A stretch of 64,000 nt of DNA from positions 403,510,771 through 403,574,770 of the forward strand of contig NC_056738.1 of NCBI RefSeq assembly GCF_019279795.1, written 5' to 3'. Below are positions 31,981 to 42,604 of this stretch, one piece after another. Each line of letters opens with the position of its first letter. Position 1 is the stretch's first letter. The translations under genes were made by a program, and so were the position numbers. This stretch comes from Protopterus annectens (Eukaryota; Chordata; Ceratodontiformes; Protopteridae). The notes under the pieces are model-generated. The model did not search any database. It was not told where the DNA came from and saw only the letters and a list, made by a program, of their open reading frames with translations.

Positions 31981-32880
31981 CCCATAAATATGGATTACTG
32001 ATGAACCAATTCAATTAAGTCCTTTAATTTCTAGGTCCCTTATTTTCTTTACCAGGGTTTCTAAGTATAACGTAAATAAAGGGGAGCGAGGGGCACCCCC
32101 TGCCTGGTTCCTCTGGTCAAAAAGAAAATTTTAAGAAAGGACCCTAGCCACTTAAATTTTCACCTCCAATCCTTTATATAGCCTCATAATCAACCTTAAT
32201 CTTATCATGGAATGCAAATGCTTGTATTGCCCTGCTCAAACTCCCAACTTACTCTAAACGCTCTCTCTGCATTAAGACCCACTAACAGTGGTACTTTTAC
32301 ATTCTGCTTCCCTCTGGATCAATGTTCTGTTGATGTTGTCATGTTTGCTTCTGGTCCAAAACGCCACACTGATCTGTATTTTAGCAATTTTGGCATCACT
32401 TTTGGCATTCTTATAGCCATTAGACGAACTCTTTATAATCATGGTTTAGCAATGAAATGGGCCTGTATGAAGCTGGATCTGATGGAGCTTTACCCTCTTT
32501 AGGTATTATAGCTACCACTGCTCTCTTCCAGGACATGGGCATTTCTCCTCCTCTTAAACTGTTAAACACAAAACTGCAGATCTTTCAGATTTTTCCCTTC
32601 CTACCTTCCAAACTCCCACAGGAATACCATCTACTCCGGGAGACTTTCCTGTAGATTGGTTATACACCATTTTTATCTCATCTCCTATCATGTTAGTAAT
32701 TGAGCTTATTCTAACTCTAACCTTGGTGTATAAACATTTCCATTTGTACAATTTCTTGATTTCCATATTTTTGATTTATACAGAATTAAACAGAATTTTC
32801 AAAATATTTCCAATACTTCTACAGGATCCCTTGGCTCCCTCAGCCTGGTGTCAACCCTTTCTACTTCCGGTTGCTTGAGC
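31981..32880 (-). pseudogene. L1-type LINE, RT 5' part (split by Ty3/gypsy)
   Basis: The minus strand at 32554-32766 reads GKSPGVDGIPVGVWK (RT block KSPGxDGIP), and near 32040-32110 RGAPRSPLFTLYLETLVKKI (RT block QGCPLSPLLF). It joins the 25767-27396 part after removal of the gypsy element. The expected YADD block and about 150 codons are not visible at the join, so an internal deletion accompanied or preceded the insertion. It could in principle be a second L1 copy. Confidence 0.72.
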
Positions 32881-32928
32881 CATCATGCAAAACGTTTTTG
32901 TGCTCTACAGTTGTATTATAGACACACT

Positions 32929-33285
32929 GACAGGCGCGCGCACGCACACACAGAGCACGCGAGACAGAGGCACGTGCGCGCACAGAGCACGCGAGACAGA
33001 GGCGCGCGCACACACAGACGCGCACACACAGACGCAGCAGACACACACAGACGCGCACACACACAGACGCGCACACACAGACGCGCACACACACAGACGC
33101 GCACACACACAGACGCGCACACACACAGACGCGCACACACACAGACGCGCACACACACAGACGCGCACACACAGACGCACAGACACACACAGACGCAGAC
33201 GCACACACAGACGCGCACACACACACAGACGCGCACACACACACACACACACGCGCACACACAGACGCGCACACACAGACACAGA
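32929..33285. repeat. CA-rich minisatellite with GACGCG units
   Basis: About 355 bp of tandem units of the type cacacacagacgcg, 14-18 nt with variable CA number, opened by longer units (gagcacgcgagacagaggca). One strand is nearly free of T. The long open frames on both strands here are low-complexity artefacts, not genes. Confidence 0.95.
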
Positions 33286-33465
33286 CAAAAAACACAAAAA
33301 AAAACAAAACACAAAAAGGCAAGGAGATGATTGCCTTTTGGTGATGTTGCCATGCACTGCAAAGAATATTTTTGAAGTGTGTTACATTACATGATCAAGG
33401 AGAAGCTCTTAAGTTGCATTTCCTTCCTGTACTAAGGAGAAGAAAAACTACTGCCGCAGGTGATA
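33286..33465. other. A-rich join, unassigned
   Basis: An A-rich stretch to about 33318, then 150 bp with a short stem (ggcaaggagatgattgcc) and nothing else recognisable. Confidence 0.4.
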
Positions 33466-33844
33466 AGTACATTTTTAGAACCTTACCATAAACAGATGCT
33501 CAAACTGATTTCACTGTTGTAGTACTAGCAGCTGGTATTCCCACCATCAGAAGCAAGATAGCCTGTCCAAACACTAGAGCTCTTCTTCCAACAAGTCTGG
33601 TGGACTTGTATCCTTATAGATAAAAGCATTAGTGGGTATAAAGTGAAACTGGTAGGTGCCATCTCCGGGAATTTCTTGCAACAGTATCAATATTAGAAAC
33701 TACTCAAGGACGACCCATCACAGGTGGAAGAATGCAACCATAAAAAACCTAAATCCTAGAACTATGGACTAATGCAGAAAATGGGGTATTCTGGGCACCC
33801 TTCCAACTTGGTGTTTCATGGACAGATGGCAAGGAGGGAACTGG

Positions 33845-33950
33845 TACTCTATCAGTGAATCTATTGAAACATGAAGATCTTTCCCAAGTATGACTCACTG
33901 TTGCAATATTGACTCTTGGGAAGATTACCAAAATTTAGGGATCAGAGGGT
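33845..33950 (-). repeat. D4 internal complementary region, decayed
   Basis: gaatctattgaaacatgaag, then cccaagtatgactcactgtt and gcaatattgactcttgggaa occupy the ICR position between recombinase and 3' ITR. Only parts of the complement can be traced. Confidence 0.5.
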
Positions 33951-33954
33951 AGCC

Positions 33955-34661
33955 AGCCTGTTACAAAAAGACAGGGCACACCAGTTCTGCAAAACAGGTT
34001 AAGATAAATCCTGCCCTGGCTGTGGAGATCACAGTTTGGATGTACCATTTATTAAATGTATGCATCAAAGAGGTGACCTCTTCCAAACCAGACTGTGCCA
34101 AACACTCTAAGGAAGCCTGGCAGTCATAATTGTGGTCCTGGTAGAATGAGCTCTCATTTACCTGGTATCCGTCTCCCATAACGTGTGTAGCAAAAAGCAA
34201 AAAAATTATATTACAGTTTGGATATGGTTTGTGTATTGGCAGCCCTGTAGGAAATACTTACACGGTTTAATAAGATTCAAGAGAGCAACTTAGTGTCCTT
34301 TTAAAAATGTAGTTTTACAATTTACTCTTTACACATGCATACCCTTCTCAACTATGTAAAAATAAACTGGATACTTTGCTTCTACAAAAATGTATGCAGC
34401 TTCTCTCCCTGGGTCTCCACTGAAGGGGATTTTTCATTGCCCAGTACGACTTTCGCAGTAAACAAAGGCAATAAAACAAAGAGCTGATCAGGCTTCCAAC
34501 TTTGCTCTACCCTGTACAGGTAGAATCTCAGTTGTCTGTGCACATCTGAATGCAAGATTCTTCTCCCTACTTTAAGATGAAGGGTGGAAAAAAAAAACAG
34601 GCAAGTAGAACTGTTCAAGGAAATCCACTTCAAACAAAAAAGGTTGGACGGGTGGAGAGAA
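33955..34661 (-). pseudogene. D4 tyrosine recombinase, C-terminal part
   Basis: 34382-34678 shows KWISLNSST, then HLKVGRRILHSDVHRQLRF, then YLYRVEQSWKPDQLF, equivalent to LNQAIHLPTFYP, RILHSLDLHRQLRF and YLDRTKAFRKTE of D5. Downstream (33960-34200) is too decayed to show an intact HxxR or Tyr block. Confidence 0.75.
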
Positions 34662-34885
34662 AGTACAGTTGTGTACACTTACCATAAAGAGTGTATTCAC
34701 TGTTGCAGTCATTACATTTGGGTAATCCTGTTGGCAGGTTGCCCTCAGCAGGCCTGAATTCCAAAGTCTTGGGTCCTGCGTCGGCTGCTGTCGCCCCTTC
34801 CCTGACGTCAGGTCATCAGGGGTATAAAAAGTAGCCGATGCCATTTTCGTCAGTTTTTCTTGCCCAAGATGTCAGGTGCCCCTAA
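34662..34885 (-). repeat. D5 3' ITR
   Basis: agtacagttgtgtacactta then ccataaagagtgtattcact, with ctgacgtcaggt near 34803, ggggtataaaaa near 34829 and agatgtcaggtgcc at the inner edge. The gtagatgtta block of other copies is shortened here. Confidence 0.88.
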
Positions 34886-35029
34886 AAAGGCTAGCCAAAC
34901 TTTATATAAATACACCAATATAAATTTTACCTTCATCTATAAGCAAATACACCACATGGGTAGTATTAATCAGAGAAGAAAAGATAAGATCCAAAAGGAA
35001 AAAAGGGGAAAGGCGGGTGGGTAACCTGG

Positions 35030-35145
35030 ACTGCAACAGTGAATACACTAACATCTACATTTATGGTAAGTGCACACAACTGTACTATGTTATTCATGTT
35101 TCACTGTTGCAGTCATTACATTTGTGTAGAGTCCCAAAGCTATGG
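35030..35145 (-). repeat. D5 internal complementary region
   Basis: ctgcaacagtgaatacacta, acatctacatttatggtaag, tgcacacaactgtactatgt, then tattcatgtttcactgttgc. The last part complements the right terminus gcaacaatgaaatatgaaca of D5. Confidence 0.88.
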
Positions 35146-35159
35146 TTGGGAGGCTGGAA

Positions 35160-36120
35160 CTAGACAGCAGTAGGAGCCTGCCCTGGATTTAGAGTAGAGT
35201 GGCAGATAATGGTTTGTAAAAGGTGTGCAGTGAACTCCAAGTAGCCACCTCTAAAATGTCTCTGGTTGGTACTACCCTGAGAAAGGCTGTTGAGGTGGCT
35301 GCAGCTCTGGTGGAATGAGGCCTAATTCCCTTAGGCACTGGCCTGCCACGGTAAGTAGCAGAAACAAATGCAGTGTCCTAACCACTTAGAAATAGTCTGC
35401 TTTGAGATGGGCTTTCCTTGTGATCCTGCAGCATATGCCACTAGTAATTACTCTGTCTTCCTGAAAGCTTTGGTTCTGTCCAAGTAGAATCTAAGTTGTC
35501 TGTGTAAGTCCAAAGAATGCAGAATTCTCTCCCCCTTGTTCTGTGGATTTGGGTAAAAGGTAGGTAGATGGATGGCTTGGTTAAGCGCCACACTGGACAC
35601 TACTTTAGGCATAAATGTTGGGTTTGTCCTCAGGGAGACCCTGTCTGGATGAAAAATGATGAAAGAATCCACAGCCATGAGCGCCTGTAGCTCTGAAACT
35701 CGTCTTGCAGAAGTAATTGCCAAGAGCAGCGCTGTTTTCCAAGATAAAAACTTCATGTCAGCAATAGCCACTGGCTCAAAAGGAGGTAGGGTGAGCTTTT
35801 CCAAGACATCGTTGAGGTCCCATGCAGGTATTGGTAGTCTCCTTGGGGGGGCCTTAAATTTTTGGCTCCTCTGAGGTACTGCCTTAATAAAAGGATGAGA
35901 AAAAAGTGGTGGCTCTGTATTGTAATGAGCTGAAATGGCAGAGGTATGAATTTTAATTGATGAAAAAGATAGGCCTTTATCCAGCATCTCAGTTCAGTAA
36001 AACATCAGTTCCTTGTGCCTGGTTCCAGGCACAGAATCTCTTACATTTTCCAGCATAAGACTTTCTAGTACTAGGCCTTCTGGCTTCCACAATGACATCC
36101 ATCACAGCTTTACTGACGGG
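35160..36120 (-). pseudogene. D5 tyrosine recombinase
   Basis: N-terminal RRPSTRKSYAGKCKRFCAW near 36015-36090, then the 180-codon piece 35448-35987 with FSSIKIHTSAISAHY, VLEKLTLPPFEPVAI, LSWKTALLLAITSARRVSEL (first Arg), and HRQLRFYLDRTKAFRKTE. The HxxR box (RPHSTRAAATSTAF) is readable near 35270-35320. The Tyr block reads HTFYKPLSA instead of HTFTKHYHL, so the nucleophile context is destroyed. The N-terminal frame stays open to 36675 over the RNase H region. Confidence 0.82.
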
Positions 36121-36970
36121 TGTTTTTTGCATGACTACATTATCCGCCATGCTGCCAAGTTTAATGTCCTGAGTTGGCTGTGCATGATCCGATTGTTTTG
36201 CTAGGACAGTAGTAGAGGTATTCGAGGTAAGGTCCAAGCTGGGTATAGAGATAAGTTCCTTAGTATTGGATACCAGTACTGGCGTGGCCAGTCTGGGGTA
36301 ATCAGTCTCATCTTTGGCTTCTCCCGTCTGACCTTTAGGAGCACCTTGGGGAGGTGAAGCAGTGGAGGAAAGGCATATACTGAGAGGTTTTTCCAGATGA
36401 AAGATAGGGCGTCCACTTTCCATGCTTGTCTGTGATAAGTCCTTGCGCAGAATCTTTTTAGTTGGTAATTGAGAGAGGAGGCAAATAGATCCATGTCCGG
36501 GCATCCCCATTTCCTTATGCTGAAGACTTGGGGATCCAGTTTCCACTCGTGGGAATCCATGATGTTTCTGCTTAGTTGGTCTGCCAGAGTATTTTCCTTT
36601 CCTGGCAGGAACTGTGCCTGCAGATGTACTTGGTAAGTCAAAGCTGTGTCCCACAAGGTCATGGCTAGTCTGCAAAGGGGGTAAGAATGTGTGCCCCCTG
36701 CTTGTTTATATACCACATAACCGTGGTGTTGTCTATCACTAGTTGTCCTGGATGAAGTAGGTCCTTGAAGGCTGTCAGGGCATTTTGAACTAACATCTCT
36801 TTTTGATTGATATGTAGATGCATTTGGTTTGAGGACCATGTGCCCTGAATGCATCTTCCTGCCATGTAGGCTCCCCAGGCACAGTCTGATGCGTCCATTG
36901 TTAGTGTCTGCCTGGCTGGAGGTAATGTGAATGGCTGTCCCTTGTTCTGGTGACAAGCCTTTGCCCACCA
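36121..36970 (-). pseudogene. D5 RNase H and linker domain
   Basis: In the open stretch 36665-37240: TMDASDCAWGAYMAGRC (first Asp), LHINQKEMLV (Glu), VIDNTTVMWYINKQ (second Asp). Continuing in 36201-36665: LPGKENTLADQLSRN (last Asp), CPDMDLFASSLNYQLKRFC, VYAFPPLLHLPKVLLKV and LITPDWPRQYWYPIL. One frame change near 36690. All four RNase H acidic residues are visible. Confidence 0.85.
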
Positions 36971-37347
36971 TCGAAACTCCTGTTGCAAGCAGGGAATGAG
37001 AGTAATGACTGTTTCCAGGCTGTGGCAATGTTGAATCCAAACACTTTTTAGGTACCACTGAAGTTTCCTCATATGCAGTCTTGCATATGGATTTAGTAGG
37101 ATGCAGGATGCCATGAAGCCCAAAGCCTGCAGAATTTTTCTTGCAGATAACTGGGTCTTTGTTGCCAACATTTTGAAATAGGTAGTCAGTCGCCTTTGTT
37201 TGCCTGGCGCGAGACAAGCCATCTGGGCAGTTGTATTCAAGCTTGCACCCAGGAGTGTAATCTCTTGAGGGTACTAGTTTTGATTTCTTTTTGTTGACTG
37301 TGTACCCTAGGCATGTTGTAACTTTTTTCACGAACGCCAGATGTTGA
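36971..37347 (-). pseudogene. D5 RT, C-terminal segment
   Basis: Reads, after the break, HLAFVKKVTTCLGYTVNKKK, SKLVPS, then the thumb LQALGFMASCILLN and LHMRKLQWYLKSVW. The break at 37347/37348 falls just after the point where D6 begins. Confidence 0.88.
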
Positions 37348-37580
37348 AGTACAGTTTTGTACCTACCATAAATGTAGATGTTAGAGTCTTCACCTTGCTG
37401 CAGTCATCACACTTGGGTTATCCTGCCATCAGGCAGTCCCGCAGTCAGCCCGAATTCCTAAGTCTTGATCTGGCGTCTGTTGCGGTCATGTCTTCCCTAA
37501 CGGCAGTGCGCCAGGGGTATACAAGAGGCAACCAACACCATTTTCTTCAGTTTTTCTTGCCCCAGATGTCAGGTGCCTGC
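37348..37580 (-). repeat. D6 3' ITR
   Basis: agtacagttttgtacctacc, ataaatgtagatgttagagt. The CRE position reads ctaacggcag (decayed), the TATA position ggggtatacaag; inner edge agatgtcaggtgcc. Confidence 0.88.
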
Positions 37581-37582
37581 AG

Positions 37583-37690
37583 CAGGGTGAACACTAACAT
37601 CTACATTTATGGTAGGTAAAAAACTGTACTATGTTCATCGTGTTACCCTGCTGTAGTCATCACACTTTGGTTGAATCCCAAAGCTAAGGA
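37583..37690 (-). repeat. D6 internal complementary region
   Basis: aacatctacatttatggtag, gtaaaaaactgtactatgtt, catcgtgttaccctgctgta, gtcatcacactttggttgaa. The spacer between ITR and ICR present in D3, D5, D7 and D8 (100-150 bp) is almost absent here: the ICR starts right after the ITR. Confidence 0.88.
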
Positions 37691-37702
37691 GGGGAGGTTG
37701 AG

Positions 37703-38700
37703 TCAAACAGGGTTAGAATAAGCTAGCAGGCCCTGCAAAACTGCAGTGGCAAAACCAGCTCTAGTCTTAGAGTAGAGAGTTAAGTGATCGTGTTTGGTGA
37801 AGGTGTGCACTGAACTCCAAGTAGCAGCTTCCAGAATATCCTTGGTTGGCACTCCCCTGAGAAAGGCTGCTGATGTAGCTGTAGCCCTGGTGGAGTGGAA
37901 CCTAATGTTGGCAGGTACTGGCTTCCCATGATGTGTGTAGCAGAAACGTATGCAATGTCCTATCCATTTAGAAATGGTCTGCTTTGAGATAGCTTTTCCT
38001 TGTGATCCTGTAGCATAGTCTACAAAGAGCTGGTCAGTTTTTCTGAAAGCCTTAGTTTTATCCAAGAAGTAACGTAATTGCCTGTGAATGTCCAAAGAGT
38101 GCAGGAGTCTTTCTCCTGTGTTCTGGGGATTTGGGAAGAAGGTGGGCAAGTAAATGGTTTGGTTTAGGGACACACTGGATACCACCTTTGGCATAAAGGA
38201 AGGATTAGTTCTAGAGAAACTGTCTTGATGAAAAATGAGGAAAGGTTCCACTGCCATTAGTGCCTGCAGCTCTGACACTCTAGCTGAGGTTATTACTAGT
38301 AGTAGGGCAGTTTTCCATGAAAGAAAATTTAAATCAGTTGAAAAAGCTGGTTCAAAGGGCGGCAGTGTAAGCTTTTCCAGGACAAAGTTGAGATCCCAAG
38401 TAGGTGTTGGAGCTCTCCTTGGCGGTCTTAAGTTCTTAGCCCCTCTGAGGTACTGTCTTAGGAGTGGATGTGAAAATAGAGGAGGATCCGTGCTGTACTG
38501 AGCTGAAATTGCCGAGGAGTGGATCTTAATAGATGAAAAGGAAAGCCCTTTGTGTAACATCTCAGTTAAATATTGTAGAATCTGAGGAATGTTAGGCTCC
38601 AGGGGATTTAGGCCATTTGTCTGAATACGTTTTCCTGGTGCTGGGCCTCCTGGCCTCCAGAATGACATCCATAACAGCTTTGGATAAAGGTGTTGGCTGG
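37703..38700 (-). pseudogene. D6 tyrosine recombinase, nucleophile Tyr replaced by Asp
   Basis: Nearly complete open stretch 37703-38668 (321 codons): LPQILQYLTEMLHK, IKIHSSAISAQYS, VLEKLTLPPFEPAF, LSWKTALLLVITSARVSEL (first Arg present although one of the usual two Arg codons is deleted), RQLRYFLDKTKAFRKTD, the HxxR box FHSTRATATSAAF, and then SSVHTFTKHDHLT. The residue that is Tyr in D2, D3, D7 and D8 is Asp (gat, plus-strand 37787-37789). The N-terminal RRPSTRKTYSDKW block is just upstream in another frame. As read it cannot form the covalent DNA-Tyr intermediate. Confidence 0.88.
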
Positions 38701-39500
38701 TTGTTTAGGTAATTTGCCATGCAGCCAGGTTTAAAGTCTTGAGCTGGCTGTGTAGAATCAGATTGTCTCGCTGGGTGAGCAGGTGAGGAATTTGTGGCAA
38801 AATCCATGGTGGGCCCTGGGCCACGGTCCTTAAAATTGGATACCAATGTTGAGTGGCCAGTCTGGTGCAACAAGAATCATTTGTGGCCTCTAATCTGACT
38901 TTCAGCAGTACCTTTGCTAGAAGGGGCAGTGGAGGGAAGGCATACACTGTTAATGTTTTCCAAATGAATGAGAGAGCGTCCACTTTCCAAGCTAGTGGAT
39001 GGAAGGTCCTTGTACAAATTTTTTGAAGTTGGTGGTTGTGGGGGCTTGCAAACAGATCCATGTCTGGGCGTCCCCATTTTTGAGCTATCATTGCAAATAC
39101 TTGTGGATCTAGTTTCCATTCGTGTGGATCCATGATGTTTCTGCTTAGGTCGTCTGCCAATGTGTTTTTCTTCCCTGGCAGAAATTGTGCTTGTAACTGA
39201 ACCTGTTAAGACAATGCAGTGTTCCACAAGGTCATTGCTTGCCTGCATAGAGGGTAGGAATGTGTACCCCCTTGCTTATGTAACAACTGTGGTGTTGTCA
39301 GTCCTTAGTAGTTGTCCTGGGTGTAGAAGGTCCTTGAAAGCTGTTAGGGCATTCTGCGCTGCTAGCATTTCTTTTTGATTGATATGCAGGTGGGTCTGAT
39401 CTGTAGTCCATTTGCCCTGAATGCAGTGTCCTGCCATGTGTGCTCCCCAGGCATAGTCCGATGCATCCGTTGTCAGTTTGCCTGGCTGTGGGTAAGGTGA
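38701..39500 (-). pseudogene. D6 RNase H and linker domain
   Basis: 38705-39160 gives ADDLSRNIMDPHEWKLD, then GRPDMDLFASPHNHQLQKIC, VYAFPPLPLLAKVLLKV and TRLATQHWYPIL. Upstream, near 39250-39480, NQKEMLAAQNALTAF and RTDNTTVV are readable, with deletions in the INKQGG region. Confidence 0.8.
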
Positions 39501-40445
39501 AAGGCTGACCCTTGTTGAGATGACATGCCTGTGTCCATCATAGAAACTCCTGTTGAAGGCAGGGAACGAGTGGAATCATCGTTTCCAAGCTGTGGCTGTG
39601 CTGAGTCCATACACTTTTCAGGTACCATTGTAATTTCCTCATATGCCGTTTTAAAAATGGTATTAGTAGTATGCAAGATGCCATGAATCCCAAGGCCTAC
39701 AGAATTTTTCTTGCAGGGAGTTGGGTCTTTGTTGCCTTTATTTTGAAATATTGAAACAGCTGTTTGTCTGGCGTGAGATAAGCAATCTGGGCCGTTGTAT
39801 TCAAGCTGGCACCCAGGAATATTATGTTTTGTGAGGGCACTAGTTTTGATTTCTTTTCATTTACTGTGTACCCTAGGCAACTTAGGTGTTTGACAAATGC
39901 CAGATGCTGTAAAAGAATGTCCTTGCTTTCTGCTTGAATAAGACAGTCATCCGGGTATGGGTATATTTGAATTCCTCTGTCTGCAGTATGCAATTACTGG
40001 TGCCAGGCATTCTGTGAAGACCCTGGGTGCAGTAGATAAGCCAAAGGACAGTACAGAGAATTGATAATGCGTTGAACCTGCAATGAAGCGCATGCATCTT
40101 CTGCAATTTTGTCTGATAGGGACATGCAGGTATGCCTCCTTGAGGTCCAAAGTGACTAGCCAAGCATTCTTGCCCAGCATGGGAAGCTGCTGCTGTAGTG
40201 TTAGCATCTTGAATTTTGGCACTTGGAGATAGGTGTTCAGAATTGAAAGATCCAGAATGGGTCTCCATGCTTTGTCCTTTCTTGGAACTAGGAAGAGTCT
40301 TGAGTAAAATCCTTGTCCTTGCACCTGTGAAGGTACCTGTTGAATGGCTCTCATGTTCATGAGAGCTGCAATTTGTTTTTGTGCCTCTGCCCATTGATTT
40401 GGTGGCAGGTTTAGCATTCCTTTGATCCTTGGTAAGCTATGAAAG
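39501..40445 (-). pseudogene. D6 reverse transcriptase
   Basis: 39947-40417 carries RLFLVPRKDKAWRPILDLS, MLTLQQQLPMLGKNAWLVTL, DLKEAYLHVPIRQNCRR and QFSVLSFGLSTAPRVFTE. The active site lies in 39697-39993 as YPYPDDCLIQAES: the Leu of YLDD is Pro (39946-39957) though both Asp remain. Then TVNEKKSKLVPS and IIFLGASLN. One frameshift between the two pieces near 39960. Confidence 0.88.
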
Positions 40446-42306
40446 TGGAATCTGTATCCTTGAGAGACAATGTTTAGAATCCATTTGTCTTTTGTGATTA
40501 TGTGCCAGTTGTCTGCAAAAATGCTAGTTTTACTCCCAAGGGTGTTGCCAGGAGAGATTCGCTTGGTAGTTTGAGGACAGAGTCATTGTGTCTGCCTTCT
40601 GCTAGCTTGGGGCCTGTCTTCTCCTTTCTGGGTAGCAGAACCCCATTGGCGAGGTTTGTAAGGGCCCTGTGACTGACCTCTGCCACTTGTGCATCTGTAT
40701 TTGCCCCTCTGATCTGTCTGAAGCTGGAAAAGACCAATTTCTTGTTGGTCAATTTCTGCTGAAGCGAGGGGGTTGTACCTGCAAGAAATCCTTGACAGTT
40801 TGCATAGATTTAGCCTTATCCTCCATTTTCTTTAAAACCTCTTCTGCTTTGACACCAAATACATCTTGTTGTAAAGGTGCATCTAATAATTTTGCTTTAA
40901 CATGGTCAGGGAGGGTTTGCTCTTTTAACCAAGCATGTCTACGAATGACAGAGCCAGTAACAGCTGCTCTACAGGAAGCTTCCAATGAATCAAATCCGCA
41001 TTGTAAAGTATGCTTGCCCATCTGTTCAGCTGCATGCAACACATCCTGCATTTCCTTGAAATCAGGCTGTTCAGGACATCAGGAATTGTTGATATTTCAA
41101 CATGTGAAACTGGCAATTTAATGCTCTCCATAGCCAGAGTTGCAGAGGTGTATATTTTCTTTCCCCATCTATCTAGGGCTCTGGAATCTGAGGGCACAGG
41201 ATTTTTAGCCATAGAAGCTTTTGCTCCCTTAGGACCCTGGGAAATGGTTTCTGGGTCAGCTATAGGGCTTTTATAAAGGAATTTGTGAGAGTCTGGTTCT
41301 CTGTAGTATCTGTCTGGTTTGGCTGGAGCAGGAGGTAGAGAGTCTGGATTTAAACTAGACTCCAAGTAGACATCGACAATATCTAAAACAGGAGGGATAG
41401 CAAGAGGTCTGTGCTGGGGTAATAAAAGGAACTCTCTGAGCCTTTTCTTAGAATCTGAGTAATCCTGGCCTTCCCAATGGAAATGTTCCCTCATGGTATG
41501 TAATGTTTCCCCAAAGGAGTAGTCTTCAGGGGGAGATGCTGAGGGAATAGAGTCTTCAGCATCAGAATCCTCATACGGTGGAAAAGTGTAATCCTGTTCC
41601 ACAGAAGAATCTGAGAAGAGAGAAACCTGGTCAGAGGATGCATAATCCTCTTGTCTTGGTCTTTTATCAGGAGGGGGATGGGAACCCCTGATAAGGGTAA
41701 TTAAATCTTCAGCCATCTTAAGCAACTGTTTCTTAGGCAGGGGGCCTTGACCTGTAGACTGATGAACAGTTTTCTTAGGCTTTAAAGGAGCTTTAAGCTT
41801 AGCATAACATTTAATGGTGTGTAGTCGGTCTGAAGACACCTTCTGCAACTGAAGGTGTTTCCTCTGCACCGGTGTCTAATTCTGCTCCGGTGTCGGTAGA
41901 TGGCTGCTTCGGCCTAGTAGACTCCGCTTGGGAGTCGGCAGCTGTCTGTGGTTCCAGCTCTGCTGTCGTCAGGGGCTGCGTAGGCGCCTCACTGAGAACC
42001 AGAGAACAGGCGACAGGCCCAGCTGAGGCCTCGGGGTCTGGCTTATTCCTAGGCTGCCTGTCCTTATCCTTGCGTTTATGAATTGCTGTAGCTGGCTGCT
42101 CTGACGGCATGATATAATTAAATTTCCTACCAAAGTAATGCCGTGTGAAGTCAAAACTGTTTGATAGTGCGTTTATTAAACCTAGCACAAAACAGACAAC
42201 CTGTGACGTCGCGGTCTGGGCCTAGGCAAGGAATACAATAGGAATGGAAGCCCTTATGAGATATTTGCTTCCCACAAGAAATGCAATTGTTAACTTTTTC
42301 TGACAT
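40446..42306 (-). pseudogene. D6 gag
   Basis: ATG at 42304-42306. The zinc block follows (VNNCISCGK, then CIPCLGPDRD). 41811-42188 is the Pro/Ala/Thr-rich linker with LSEAPTQPL. 40925-41869 (314 codons) contains ADDLITLIRGSHPP-like and SASPPEDYSFGETLHTMREH, LLLPQHRPLAIPPVLDIVD, LPPAPAKPDRYYREPDSHKF and FKNP-like blocks. 40749-41051 contains GKHTLQCGFDSLEASCRAAV, VIRRHAWLKEQTLPDHVKAK and TVKDFLQVQPPRFSRN. Three or more frame changes. Confidence 0.85.
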
Positions 42307-42319
42307 CGGAGTGAGGCAA

Positions 42320-42604
42320 GAAAATGTTCCCCAATGGGGTACTTGGCTTTATTGAAGACTTCGGACTGAAATTCAAATCGAAAATCTCAGGTGTCTGCCG
42401 ACCAGCACTTGCGAACTACTTCTGCTTCGGGCACCGCGCAGCAAGAAAGACTGAAGAAAATGGCATTGGATGCCTCGTATACCCCTGGCGCACTGACGTC
42501 AGGGAAGAAGCGACAGCAACCAACGCCGGACCAAGACTTTAGAATTCGGGCCGACTGCAGGACTGCCTGACTGCAGGATAACCCAAGTGTGATGACACGA
42601 ACAT
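42320..42604 (-). promoter_or_regulatory. D6 5' ITR with CRE octamer
   Basis: TGACGTCA at 42494-42501. The TATA position reads ggggtatacgag on the minus strand (weakened). Leader with cttcagtctttcttgctgcg precedes gag. The right terminus is shorter on homology than in D3 (tgatgacacgaacat). Confidence 0.75.

Larger units (their letters stand above)
33466..34661 (-). mobile_element. D4: old DIRS, 3' part
   Basis: Decayed 3' ITR starting AGTACA at 33466 (ccttaccataaacagatgct; TATA-like gggtataaagtg near 33633), ICR near 33845-33950 and the C-terminal recombinase to 34661. The recombinase frame is then interrupted by D5 (34662-50882) and continues at 50883-51176. Confidence 0.82.
37348..42604 (-). 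mobile_element. D6: complete DIRS inserted in D5 RT
   Basis: AGTACAG at 37348 and cacgaacat ending 42604, 5257 bp. The flanking D5 sequence reads YLDDSHSS... on the right (YLDD at 42631-42642) and HLAFVKK on the left, so D6 landed about 27 bp past the RT active-site codons. Compared with other copies about 7 nt of D5 are missing at the join. No TSD. Confidence 0.93.

Noticed and set aside
32848-33394. Long overlapping open frames on both strands (150-169 codons)
   Set aside because: They consist of Thr/His/Arg or Val/Cys repeats from the CA-rich minisatellite; no start context and no non-repetitive domain.
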